From the NCBI RefSeq assembly GCF_035046485.1, contig NC_085137.1:500360536-500424535 (forward strand): a DNA stretch of 64,000 bases, in the 5' to 3' direction. The notes under the pieces were generated by a model. It had not been told where the DNA came from and ran no database searches. It saw only the letters and a list, made by a program, of their open reading frames with translations. A program made the translations under genes and the position numbers. The DNA is from Aedes albopictus (taxonomy: Eukaryota; Arthropoda; Insecta; Diptera; Culicidae). Shown piece after piece: positions 1-11,399 of the stretch. Every line of letters begins with the position of its first letter. Within the stretch, counting starts at the first letter, position 1.

Positions 1-1660
1 CTTTGGGAAATTCCTTGTGACATTCCTTAGGAATTATTTTGGAATTCCTTAAGAAATTGCATGGGAACTCGTGAGATAATCCTTAAGAAATTCCTTGGGA
101 ATTACTTGTAGAATGCTTTGAGGGATTCCTTGTGGAATTTCTTGAAGAATTCCTTGTGGAATTTCTTGAAGAATTCCTTGTGGAATTTCTTGAAGAATTC
201 CTTGTGAAATTCTTTAGAAAATTCCTTGAAAAATTCCTTGGAAAATTCCTTGAAAAAATCCTTGGTAAATCCTTGGAAATTTCTTGGGAAATTCCTTGGG
301 AATTTCTTGAGAAACTCCTTGGGATTTTCTTGGGAAATTCCTCGGGTTATTCCTTGGGAAATTCTTTGATAAATTCCTTGGAAAATTCCTTAGGAATTCT
401 TTGGGAAATTCATTGGGAATTCCTTGAGAATTCCTTGGGAATTCCCTGAGAAATTGCTTGGGAATCCGTGGAAAAACGCTTGGAGAATTCCTTGTGAAAT
501 TCCTTGGGACATTCCTTGGAAATTGCTTGGGAAACTTCTTGGAAAATTCCTTGGTAAATCCTTGGAAATTACTTGGGAAATTCCTTGGGAATATCTTTAG
601 AAACTCCTTGGGATTTTCTTAGGAAAATCTTCGGGCTATTCCTTGGAAAATTCTTCGATAAATTCCTTGGAAAATTCCTTAGGAATTCTTTGGGAAATTC
701 ATTAGGAATTCCTTGTAAAATTCCATGAGAATTGTTTGGGAATTCCCTGAGAAATTGCTTGGGAATCCGTGGAAAAATGCTTGGGGAATTCCTTGTGAAA
801 TTCCCTAGGGAACTCCTTGGGAAATTCTTTGGGAAATTCCTTGGGAAACTCCATGGAAAATTCCTTGTGGAATTCCTTGTTGAATTTCTTGGGGAATTCC
901 TCGTGGAATTGCTCGTGGAATTGCTTGTGGAATTATTTGTGGAATTACTTGTGGAATTTCTTGTGGAATTCCTCGTCGAATTTCTAGATGAATTCCTGTA
1001 ATTCCTTGGATAATTTTTCGTGCAATTCCTTATGGAATTCCTTGTGCAATTCTTTGTGGAATTCCTTGTGGAATTCTTTGTGCAATTCCTTGTAGAATTC
1101 CATGTGAAATTTCTAATGGAATTCCTTGTGGAATTTCTAGTGGAATTCCTTGTGGAAATCCTTGGGAAATTCCTTGTGGAATTCCTTGGGAAATTCTTTG
1201 TGGAATTCCTTGGAGAACTCCTTCTGGGAATTCTTTGGAGAATTTCTTGGAAAGTTCCTTGCGAAATTCCTTGGGGAATTTCTTGAGAATTTCTTGTGGA
1301 ATTTCTTGGGGAATTTCTTGGGAAGTTCCTTAAGAAATTCCTTGGGAAATTTCTTTAGAAACTCCTTGAGGAATTTCTTGGAAAATTTCTAGATGAATTC
1401 CTTGGGGAATGCAATTTAGAATTTCTTGTGGAATTCGTTTACCTGGAGCATTCCTAGGGAAATTATTTGGATCATTGTTTGAAAAATCATTTAGGAAATT
1501 CCTTAAGAGATGCTTTGGGCAATTACCTAGGGAACTTCTTCAGGAAATGCTTGAGGAAAAACCTTTGAGAAGCCCTTACAAAAATTCTAGGGGAGTTTCT
1601 TGCGGAATTCCTTTGAGGATCCCGAATGAAATTTTGGGAAAGAATGTCTTGTTACTGATG
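1..1660. repeat. Degenerate 12-bp tandem array (AATTCCTTGGGA type)
   Basis: The stretch is almost entirely variants of a 12-bp unit resembling AATTCCTTGGGA or AATTCCTTGTGG, drifting along the array and fading after about 1,660. The unit is a multiple of three, so it opens long frames that translate to monotonous F-L-E/G-K/N/V peptides. These are repeat artefacts, not genes. Similar but differently worded arrays recur at least six more times in the window. Confidence 0.9.
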
Positions 1661-2691
1661 TCTGGTCCCAGATGATTTCTTGGAAAGTTTCTGAGTCATT
1701 GCTGGAAAAACACAAGGGAAAGGTTTTGGTCTACATGAATTACTGAAAAGGAATACAGGAGAGCAATTAAATAATGCTAACAAACGACAGCGATTGAGAA
1801 ATAGCAACACGAAAAACTACGCAGCATCCACATCGAATCGCGTCCGACGTTGATTGAATTATTTTTGTACGGCTCTTGGGATTGATTGAAATCGACCGGC
1901 CAGCACCACTAGATGATGATTAAATGCATTCCTGGTGAACGCGAACAAGTTGGAATGACGCGACGCGTCCACCAGAAGAGCTATGGCGATCGATGTATTG
2001 TGCGTGCATCTACCGGTATTAATCTCCGTAGTCGCGTATCGTTATTCATATTGCAAAAGACGGGAATGCGCGTCGCCGAGCATTGGAATGCAATAATTGC
2101 ACATCAGTAGTGCGGTTTATCATACGAGTCCGGAGGGGTGTGAAAGTTGGACCCCACTGACGACTGACTGGAAAGCATTGGAATTCAATCGTCGCGATTA
2201 GAGTTTTACGTTCAAATGGCACCGAGCGCGGAAGAGCTCGCTAAAGAGGCGACAACAAATTGTCGCATGCCTGCCTGGCTGTCTACCGCGTCTGTCGCCG
2301 GCGATTCAACGCAACGCCCGGCCCGGGTCAATTTCGTATTGCAATGGCAACAGTTTACCGTAGAGTACATACCCCCACGATTCGCAGCCTGTATGAGGGT
2401 GGTTCCTTGTGTCATCATCATCACCACTATCAACGTCGTCGTCGTCATCGTCAAACGGAGCAGGAGTTTAGTGCTGTCCGCGGCGACGGACATTAATGGC
2501 TATAAGGAAACCCCCTCATTAGCATAGAGATTATCGTGGCAATTTTGTTTTATGAGTCCGACTTCATTCCGATGGCTAGTTGCGAGTGCTTAGGAAATAG
2601 GCGTTTCCATGGCTTCGGTTGGCCAACAAAGACGGATGGATGAGTCGCGAACTTGGCGCTGGGAAAATTTGCAATCCCTGCGATCATCCGT
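1661..2691. other. Unassigned stretch with triplet tracts
   Basis: No gene recognised. Open frames lie on both strands at 2,212-2,527 over a GC-richer patch with CAT/CAC and GTC triplet runs. The peptides match no family I know, and the overlap on opposite strands argues for chance openness. Confidence 0.5.
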
Positions 2692-3159
2692 TGGTGTGAT
2701 CCAATGTTGAAAATGTCATTTCGACATATCTAAATTCAACCACATTCAGCTCATTTTAGAGGCTTAATCTGAGAATATAGTATATGAAAAACTTGTGCGG
2801 CTAGACCAGTTCTACAAGAAAGTCACGGAAAAAACGATCTTTTTCGAATATTTAAGATAAATGTCACGGACTACCTTCGAAAAATGTCAATGATATTCAT
2901 GGTGAATATCATTTGACATTTTTCGAATGGTAGCCCGTGACATTTACCTTAAATAATCAAAAAAAAGAGCGGTTTTTCCGTGAGTTTCTTGTAGAACTGG
3001 TCTAGCCGCACAAGTTTTTCATATAGCACATTCTCAGGTTGAACTTCTAAAATGAGCTGGATGTGGTTGAATTCAGATATGTCGAAATGACATTTTCGGC
3101 ACTGGTGTGATCCTCCAATACTATTTCCTACATCTGTTGAATATTCACTATTTTTATCC
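2692..3159. mobile_element. Fold-back MITE, copy 1 (left arm shortened)
   Basis: A near-perfect inverted repeat of about 200 bp per arm is centred near 2,899, where the sequence reads TTCATGGTGAA. The arms share an interior with copy 2 at 3,181-3,678. The outermost ~50 bp seen at the right end (3,110-3,159) is missing on the left, so the left end is truncated. There is no coding capacity. The transposase family is not identifiable from the termini. Confidence 0.8.
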
Positions 3160-3180
3160 AGCTTCTGATAGGTGAAAGGA

Positions 3181-3678
3181 TGATAAAAATAGCGAGTATT
3201 CAACAGATGTAGGAAATAGTATTGGAGGATCACACCAGTGCCGTAAATGTCATTTCGACATATGTAAAGTCAACCACATCCAGCTCATTTTAGAAGCTTA
3301 ATCTGAGAATATGGTATATGGAAAACTTGTGCGGTTAGACCAGTTCTACAAGAAAGTCACGGAAAACCGATCTTTTCCGAATATTTGAGATAAATGTCAT
3401 GGACTACCTTCGAAAAATGTCAATGACATTCATGGTGAATATCAATTGGCATTTTTCGAAGGAACCCCGTGACATTTACGTTAAATAAACAAAAAAGAGC
3501 GAGTTTTCTGTAACTTTCTTGTAGAACTGGTCTAGCTGCACAAGTTTTTCATATAGCACATTCTCAGGTTGAACTTCTAAAATGAGTTGGATGTGGTTGA
3601 ATTTAGATATGTCGAAATGGCATTTTCGGCAGTAGTGTGATCCTCCAATACTATTTCCTACATCTGTTGAACATTTGC
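3181..3678. mobile_element. Fold-back MITE, copy 2 (full length)
   Basis: Same family as the unit ending at 3,159, with both outer ends present: GATAAAAATAGCGAGTATTC at the left and its imperfect complement at the right near 3,650-3,678. The centre is near 3,430. Only ~20 bp separate the copies, so the right end of copy 1 and the left end of copy 2 form a third inverted repeat (3,099-3,158 against 3,181-3,242). Confidence 0.8.
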
Positions 3679-4526
3679 TAGAAGATAAATGGATCTATCT
3701 ATGTTATTGTAGATAGTAACGAACTCTGTAATGACAATTCTATCAACGATTTGTGCAGGCGTTCATGCTATGCAATGCTGTGGGATCGGGCTCCTGTAGC
3801 ACAATCGGAAATGGGCGTCAGGACACCGAGGTGCAGCTATGGTGGGGATACCTGACCCGCCTAACGTGTGCACTCTTCAAGAAGATGAGGTTTCTATTGT
3901 TGTCCTTCTGCTGCTGAGTAAGCCTTTCCTCGTTGGATCCGAATCCCTTCTGCTCCCCACCGCAGAGGAACAGACAATTTTACGAAAATTTGTCTGCATC
4001 TTTCGGTGGGGATCATGCGCACTGGGGATTTTCTCGTGTCGGTACACTGCTGCTGCTGCTGTAGAAATCCGCCAGTCGGACGGACCAGAACAGCAGTGTG
4101 TCATACTCTTATCATCATCACTACTACCGTGACTTTTTCGTTTTGGGACGGTTCGGTCGTCCGCCAAGCCAACTGCTTCTCCTGCAGCAGTGCCAACGCT
4201 TCCGGGGGGAGTTAATCGCACAAGGTGGCGGCACTCTCTGTGCTCGCGGTGGGCGGTGGGTGGTCGGTAACTCAACTCACGCACTCACACATGGAAGAGT
4301 GGTGAATGGTGTGGCGTGGCGTGAGAGATGCGAATCTCTTTATAGTTGGCGAAGGAAAGTGAGAGAATGCCAATTTTGACGCACGTCACACGTGGTTTTT
4401 GCTGTGTAGGTGCGTGCGTGTGTTGTACTGTATTTCACAATTATATGAACGTTTCAATTTTTGGAATATTCATTCGGATCAAACGTTAATACACACGTTC
4501 GTCACGTCACGCAGGAATGGTGCTGG
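3679..4526. other. Unassigned stretch
   Basis: No gene recognised. It contains a short CTG run near 4,046-4,062 and open frames on both strands in a GC-richer patch (3,840-4,380). The peptides are not recognisable. Confidence 0.45.
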
Positions 4527-5708
4527 GTACACATTGTAGCAGAGAGTTCGTGGGGCAATATCAGGCTGGATTCATGGGTGAACGCGCTACAACGGACCAG
4601 ATGTTCGCCATCCGCCAGGTGTTACAGAAATGCCGCGAATACAAAGTGCCCACACATCACTTGTTCATCGATTTCAAATCGGCATATGATACAATCGATC
4701 GAGAACAGCTATGGCAGATTATGCACGAATACAGATTCCCGGATAAACTAATACGATTGATCAAGGCGACGATGGATCGAGTGCTGTGCGTAGTTTGAGT
4801 ATCAGGAACACTCTCGAGTTCCTTCGAATCTCGCAGAGGATTACGGCAAGGTGATGGTGTTTCGTGCTTGCTTTTCAACATTGCTTTAGAGGGTGTAATT
4901 AGGAGAGCGGGGATAGACACGAGTGGAACGATTCTCACGAAGTCCGTTCAGCTTCTTGGTTTCGCTAATGATATTGATATTATAGCTCGCAAATTTGAGA
5001 CGATGGCGGAAACGTACATCCGACTAGAGACTGAAGCCAGGCGAATCGGATTAGTCATCAATGTGTCGAAGACAAAGTACATGATGGCAAAGGGCTCCAG
5101 GGAGGATTTACCGCGCCCGCCACCCCGAATTTCTATCGACGGTGATGAAATCGAGGCGGTTGAAGAATTCGTGTTCTTGGGCTCACTGGTAACCGCCGAC
5201 AACGGCACCAGTAGAGAAATTCAGAGACGCACTGTGGCAGGAAATCGAGCTAACTTTGGACTCCGCAGAACGATCGAACAAAGTTCGCCGTCACACGAAG
5301 TTAACTATCTACAAAACGCTGATTAGACCGGTAGACCTCTATGGGCACGAAACATGAACTCTACGTGCAGAGGACCAACGCGCTCTTGGAGTCTACGACG
5401 GAGTGCAGATGGAATACGGCGCTTGGAGAAGGCGAATGAACCACGAGCTCCATCAGCTGCTGAGAGAACCAACCATCGTCTACACCGCGAAAATCGGGAG
5501 GCTACGGTGGGCGGGTCACGTCATCAGGATGTCGGATAGCAACCCGACTAAAATGGTTCTCGAGAGTCATCCGACCGGTACAAGAAGACGTGGTGCGCAG
5601 CGAGCTAGGTGGATCGATCAAGTGGAGGACGATTTGAACCGAGCACAGTGGAGACGACTCCTAAGGTATGCGCACAGCAAAATCTGGCCAAAGAAAAACA
5701 AGCAGTAA
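4527..5708 (+). pseudogene. Non-LTR retrotransposon reverse transcriptase relic, 5'-truncated
   Basis: This is the RT and C-terminal part of a non-LTR retrotransposon of the group usually annotated in insects as endonuclease-reverse transcriptase; I suspect RTE-like but cannot prove the clade. Visible in order: the QAGFMGERATTDQ segment (~4,560), palm motif A FIDFKSAYDT (~4,664), the GLRQGD segment (~4,835), the catalytic box at 4,961-4,978, the KTKYM segment (~5,070), and the C-terminal RLRWAGHV and RRRGAQRARW segments (~5,500-5,610). It is dead. The endonuclease half is absent, TGA interrupts the frame at 4,796-4,798, the frame shifts near 5,290, a second stop lies near 5,353, and a short deletion lies near 5,395. 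The catalytic box reads FANDID where FADDID is expected, so a catalytic aspartate has become asparagine. Confidence 0.9.
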
Positions 5709-7110
5709 TAATTCATTCCAACTTATTCCCAAACCAAAAGCAATTCATCGTAAAAAATCATCAATTTACTTTAAATCAACATCAAGACATTGCTGATTTG
5801 ACTTGTTATATCCGTCATCTCGAGTTTTGAGCTTGAGTCCTTCCGTAAAGTTTTGCACAGTACCTTCGACCGCATGCCAAGAAATTTTTACCACCTTTGT
5901 GTCAAAATCAATCTTATTTTTCGATGAAAGCTGTCGTTCTTGACATTTTTTGAAGGTTCCAATTCACGGTTACTCAATATTTTTCAATTGGGTTGAGTTT
6001 TGAAGTGTATGAGATTTCACGTTTTTTGGAAAAATGCAGTACAATTTCTACATAGTTTGCTGCATACAAACGCAAGCATTCTCCGCCAAAAACAGGGGAC
6101 AAAAATCAATTCAAATCAATACACAATATCTAAGCTTTTGAATAAGGGGTGCCAGCAATTATTCCCGACATTTCCCGTAGTGAAAAAGATGATTTGCTGT
6201 ACATGTATTTCTAAAAGTTCGGTTTTTCAAACCACAAATTCATATTGTTGACCAAACTATGTATTACTTGCCAAACTTCGATTTTTTCTTGCTCTTAAGT
6301 TGATCTGCAACCTTTCCAGGTTGTAATGATGTATAGAACCGAATACTTGAAAGTTAACTTAGGTCTGCGGGGACGGTCGCTTTAATGTACATTGTCAGAT
6401 TTTCAGCACGTTTGTGCACAAACTTTTCGAGGACTTCTTGTTCCCTTGACTCTATTTTAAACACAATGTCAAAATATATCCCGAAGTAAATATTTTTCGA
6501 TTCCTTACACAATAAGCTTTCATTTGCGCCAGAGATTGCCACGATTCGTTGAAAATAGAGAAATTTCTATCCAAAATGCGGTGGCTAGATTTTGCTGTGT
6601 GCATACCTTATGTACAGCAGAGGACACTCAGGCCTTAGTCTGACCGGTAAGGTAAGGCAAGAGTTTCTTGTTCCATTTTGTGTATCAAAAAGAAGAAACT
6701 ATCGCTGCTGTTGGTTGTTGTTGATACCTACATTGTAAGTTAGCTTGCATGGCTTTAGCGTTGTTTGTCTCTGTTTTAATGGACAGCGTTTGTGATTTGA
6801 GACTCATTTCACAGTGATGGTCATTGGAAGTATAGTCATCACGAAATTGCGCGCGAAACGTGGAACTATTTTTTTGCACATCCATATCTCAGCAGTTAGT
6901 GAACCAAATCTCAATCTTTTTTGCGTTACCGGAATCCTATAATGTCCTAGAAAGGTGTAGTGAAAGCCGATTGGAATTTCATTCGGCTGCCGGTGAGAAC
7001 TAGGCGAATACATTAGATCCACATGTTTAACTTCTTCCGGTTCCGTTTTGTTCTCAGATTGATTATGAGTACCATGTCTTTGCAGCGAGTTCTCTCGGAA
7101 CCTCGACAAA
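5709..7110. other. Unassigned AT-rich stretch
   Basis: No gene recognised. Short open frames (for example 6,354-6,542 minus and 6,804-7,109 minus) lack recognisable motifs. The part after ~6,890 resembles the flank of the tandem repeat that follows. Confidence 0.45.
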
Positions 7111-7111
7111 A

Positions 7112-7700
7112 TAGCAACATTCTATCTTCGGCAAAGTTGTTCAGAACAGCAACCACTTCCTGGTGCTGTATTTCATAGTTCCGAATTTCCCCACCACGTG
7201 GCGCTAGTGTACGACTTAGGTGGAATATAGCACGAGAGTGAAGTCAGATAGGAAGGTACGATCTTCGGCAAAGTTGATCAGGACTACGAGTGCTGCTAGG
7301 TGATGAAGAACATAATTCCGAACTTCACCACCACGTGGCGCTAGTGCACATCGCTACTTCCGGTATGAATTTGGAGAGATATATCACGAGATTGATGCCA
7401 GATAGGGAGGTACGATCTTCGGTAAAGATGTTCAGGACTGTGAGTACTTCCGGGTGATGAAGAACATAGTTCCGAATTCCACCACCACGTGGCGCTAGTG
7501 TACATATTTACTTCCGGTACGACTGTTGTGAGAAATATCACGAGATTGTAGCCAGATAGGAAGGTACAATCTTCGCAAAGTTGTTCAAGAATCTGAATAC
7601 TTTTAGCTCATATGCTCTTAAGATCCAAATTCGCCCACCACGTGGCGCTAGTGTACATAGTGACTTCCACTACGACTTTGGTGAGATATATCTCACGATT
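7112..7700. repeat. Tandem repeat, four ~137-154-bp copies with a CACGTG core
   Basis: Each copy holds ATCTTCGGCAAAGTT, then a stretch ending CCACCACGTGGCGCTAGTG, then ACTTCCGGTA and a 'gagatatatcacgag' segment. The CCACCACG anchor begins at 7,191, 7,328, 7,482 and 7,635, giving spacings of 137, 154 and 153 bp. The palindrome CCACGTGG is kept in all four copies while the surroundings drift. Confidence 0.85.
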
Positions 7701-7954
7701 TCAAGGATCAAGGATCATTTCAGGAACACTTTGAAAGTATTCCCCAAGAATGTCTACAGAAATACGTTCCGCGAATGTCCAAGGGGTTTCTCTAAGAGGT
7801 TCAATTCTAATAAAATGAATGTTTCAGCGTAATTATTGTAAAAGCTTCATGGATCTCATGGCAGATTTTTGTTTTCGAGAAAAATATAAACGTCAAAAAG
7901 ATATTCTCATAATTGTTCAAAGATATCCAAAGAAATTTCTGGCTCCAATTTTAT

Positions 7955-8048
7955 ATTTTTTATCCAGAATGATAAATCAGGGACTGGAAATCGAACCCCT
8001 GACCATCCGCTAATTAAGCGAACGTACGATCAACTCAGCCACGGGCTC
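7955..8048 (-). mobile_element. tRNA-like SINE head relic
   Basis: Read on the minus strand, a Pol III A-box-like TGGCTGAGTTGATCG is followed about 40 bp later by a B-box-like GGGGTTCGATTTCC. There is no tRNA acceptor stem, so this is a degraded tRNA-derived SINE and not a tRNA gene. Confidence 0.5.
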
Positions 8049-8059
8049 CGGCACTCTGG

Positions 8060-8645
8060 AGAGTAATTTCCGAATGAATCACTGCATAATTTCTGAAGGA
8101 ATCTTTCGAGGACCGAATTACAGGAAGAATTTCCGTAGGAAACCCTGCAAAATATATTCTGACAGCATCCCTAAAGAACTTTCCTGAATAATCAATGGAG
8201 GAGTTCCATAATAATTTCTGAAGAAATCACTGAACAAAATCGTAGATGAATAGCGGAAGGAAGCTCTGGAGTGATTTGAAATGAAATGAAGCTTCGGAGG
8301 AATTCCTGAAGAAATCCTTGGGGAAAGAAAGCGCCAGAGGATGGGTCCATGAAGAAAAATACAAAGGGGCATCTAGAGGAATTCCAGAATTTCTGTCAGA
8401 AATTCCCTTTATAAAATCCAAAAAGGTATGCCTGGATGAATTTTTGAAGGAATCCCTGGAAAATCTCGTGAATCCCTGGAAAGATTTGCAAAAAAAATAT
8501 TCAAGGATCCCAAATGGAATTACCAGAGGAATTCCCCAAAAAAAATTGTTGGAAATAATCCAGAAGGGATCGCTAAAGGAATTCCTAAAAAATCACTAGA
8601 GCAATTTCCGATAGAATTTGGCAAAGAAATCGCTGGAAAATGGAT
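8060..8645. repeat. Degenerate array, A/G-rich orientation
   Basis: Drifting copies of a short unit resembling GGAATTCCTGAAGAAATCC fill this stretch. The open frame at 8,318-8,599 translates to repetitive lysine/glutamate/leucine peptide and is a by-product of the array. The next 270 bp hold nothing recognisable. Confidence 0.75.
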
Positions 8646-8914
8646 CTTCGAAGAAATTTTTGGAACCACATTTCTGAACTCATAGTTTTTTCGCTCTATA
8701 TTTGATAAAAATCTGCATTGCGAAGCAAATGCTGCAAATCTATGAAAAACGGAAATATTTGAATTTGAAACTTAACTGACAACCTAAACACCATAAAGGT
8801 TGGAGGAACGAAATAAATGACATATCAGTTGTTCTAAAAGCTGAATTTGGATGAGGGTTACGTCATATGTATTAATTTAATCTTCGTCAAGAATATCAAA
8901 AGGTGTTTTATATT

Positions 8915-9560
8915 CTGGGATGTTCTAGGTGTTCCAAACCGTCCTGTAGTAAAGTCCTTCAAATCTACAAGAACAATTTTATGTGTTTTCGCCATAAATA
9001 ATAGCACTGCATAATCTACCTGGATCCGTGAAGCTCTTGAAATCTCAAATGTCATTTAGAGACACTACAGGGATATTCCAGATCAGCCAAACTATCTTGG
9101 AGTTCAGAACTTCAGGTCTACACTCGTAACAGTAGCCATATCTGTTATACTGAGTAACGTTGCATATTTAAGCGTGGTTACTGGACCAAACTGAAGTCTA
9201 CTTGATGTTATTATAAACCTTTGGGACATTCAGGGTCGTCCAAACTGTCCTATAATGATGTCCTTCAAGTCTACAAGAAAAACGTTACGTGTTTTCGTCA
9301 TAAATAATACCATTGCATAATTTGCTGAGATCCGTTAAGCTCTTGAAATCTCAAATGTCATTTAGAAACACTATAGGGATATTCCAGATCAGCCAAACTA
9401 TCTTGGAGTTCAGAACTTCAGGTCTACACTCGTAACAGTAGCCATATTTGCTATACTGAGTAACGTTGCATAATCAACCGTGGTTACTGGACCAACATGA
9501 AGTCTACTAGAAATTACTATAAACCCTTGGGACATTCAGGGTCGTATAAACTGTCCTTTA
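8915..9560. repeat. Tandem repeat with 306-bp period (~2.1 copies)
   Basis: Long blocks recur exactly 306 bp apart. For example, AATCTCAAATGTCATTTAGA begins at 9,041 and 9,347, and the 'tgggacattcagggtcg' block occurs near 8,917 (diverged), 9,223 and 9,530. Copies are roughly 90 percent alike by eye. The unit is non-coding and not recognised. Confidence 0.9.
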
Positions 9561-10860
9561 AAGAAAAGCAACATCAAACCTGAATAATACCAGCTCGTCA
9601 GCCATTTGGCAATCGATATCTCTTAAATTCACCCGACCCGACTCATGCTCGGATACCACTCCTTATCTCCAAAATCATCCGAAGAAACAAAAAGTTCAAC
9701 TCTTACATCCCGACCACCACGAGTCGGCATTTTGCCAAGAATAAAAGCAGAAAATCCTTTTAAAGCTCTATAAATACTCTCGCTTGCCCTAACCCCCCAG
9801 CCCACACACCGTTGTTGAATCCCATCCAGTTCCAAGCCAGACAGACAGCTACTATCGGGTCATATGGGTACGAACGAACCAAAGTTCAAAACAACTACAG
9901 GACGTGTCAGCTCAGCTTTTGATAGACTGGTTGGCACCGATTCTTATTTAATTAATTAAATCGATTATATTTGTTTCCCGTTTGCCGTCTTCTTCGCGCG
10001 ACTCGCGATGGAAATATTCTAAGAAGTTGTATTGACGCTTCCTACCACCCATCCACCTATCCTTTGATGGAGTGATTGAGAGAGTGGGAGCGAGCGCGAT
10101 ATAACCACAGATTCGTGAACACGCGAATAACTCGTTGACGAATGCCTGATTGGGCCCCATCTTTGAATTATTCGACGCCAACCGTCCGCGATAGCCCATC
10201 TTAGAACACCAGAAAAGGCGAATCACACCACTGCACTGGAAAAAGCCCATTTTCTTCCCTTTAATTAAATTTCCTCGATTCAATCTTTTCTGAGGTTTTT
10301 ATGGCTAATCGCATATCCTGCTTTTCTCTTGTCTTGATAGTCACTTTCTCCCGCCACGCCACACAATGAATCAACTGCGAGCGAGAGATTGAGCAAGCGA
10401 CCAGTTAGGAGCGGTGAAATGCTGTTGCATGCGCTTCTCTTGAACACCACCCCCACAATCAACTGTGAACACACTCTTCTATATATAGGTGCCGTGGTTG
10501 TGGGTTGCAAAAAAAGCATGCAAGGATCAAGCTCGCTCCGTTCTCTCGCTGCTGTAGGCTCGTCGATCTCTTTCTCTTCTCGGAGTACCATTAGGATACG
10601 GCCGTCGTCCGTCAGATGATTGGTCGTTCCTATACTACCTTTCGAAATGGTATAAACTCCTTCAAAGCTTAATATATTTTTGAAGATTTAAAACAAAAAA
10701 AGTTTTCAGAAGTGCTTCATTTTTAATTTTATGCAAAAAGTAGTAAAGAAAAAAACTTGGGATTTCAGCAGAAATTTCAAATTATTAATGTAAGTATGTC
10801 ATTTCGCTGAATTTTGATAAGTCATTTGAGAACATAAAAATATGTCAGTATAGAAACTTA
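9561..10860. other. Unassigned stretch, moderately GC-richer
   Basis: No gene recognised. It contains isolated TATA-like sequences (9,769 and ~10,479) and open frames on both strands at 10,280-10,619 that overlap each other and carry no known motif. Confidence 0.45.
9769..9776 (+). promoter_or_regulatory. TATA-box-like TATAAATA
   Basis: A consensus TATAAATA sits 25-60 bp upstream of a CA-rich patch and an AGACAGACAG segment. No downstream gene can be tied to it, so it is only a sequence match and could be chance. Confidence 0.2.
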
Positions 10861-10861
10861 C

Positions 10862-11050
10862 GGAAAAAACTTGTAATTGATTGGAAGGCGCAGAATGTTG
10901 CAAATTGACAAAATGAGAGATGAATTTTTGAAAAAAAAAATCACGTTCTGGTGGGATTCGAACCCACGACTTCGTATTCGCCAGACCGGTACTTGAACCA
11001 ATTAACAACAGAACGGGTAATCCTGCGGAATAGAAAGCCAAACTGAACCC
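10862..11050 (-). mobile_element. tRNA-headed SINE, family 1
   Basis: On the minus strand a tRNA-like head (~10,945-11,020) carries the B box GGGTTCGAATCCC. A body follows (~10,865-10,940) that is shared with the copies at 13.6, 40.3 and 59.2 kb: TCTCTCAATTTGTC-like, then a segment complementary to 'aaggcacagaat'. The head has an A-box region but no closing acceptor stem. The family resembles Aedes tRNA-related SINEs; the exact name is unproven. Confidence 0.75.
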
Positions 11051-11399
11051 GAGCCCACACCATGAACAAACATAAGTGACATTTTCGGAGATTTTTAGCT
11101 ACTTTGGCTATCGAAGGGCTATATCTAGAGTGTTTCCATGGAACTCCGGTAGCATCACCTCGCCAAGTTCTTTAACCCTTCAGCACGCACCGATTGGCGT
11201 AGCTAGGGGGGTTCCAGGGGTGCCTGGCACCCCCTAGAACACATTTGGCACCCCCTAGAATTTTGAACTTAAAAACTTAACACAATAATTCTAATATTTA
11301 TTAATGGCACATTTCAACAAAAATTAAGCACACACAGAATTACTTGTATACTCGTTGTACGTTTTGGCGTTTAGGATACAACAATCAACAGACTTCTCT

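Noticed and set aside
132..1675. Long frames coding for F-L-E/K/G/V-rich peptides
   Set aside because: They are translations of the 12-bp tandem array; the period is a multiple of three, so frames stay open by chance.
2212..2527. Opposed overlapping frames as a small gene pair
   Set aside because: Both cross triplet tracts, show no known motif, and overlap almost completely on opposite strands.
7112..7700. CRISPR-like array
   Set aside because: Four long units in direct tandem without spacers; the genome is clearly eukaryotic.
10940..11030. Possible tRNA genes (here and at 13.7, 28.1, 32.6, 40.2, 44.5 and 59.3 kb)
   Set aside because: A and B boxes are present but acceptor stems do not close, and family-shared bodies follow, so they are SINE heads.
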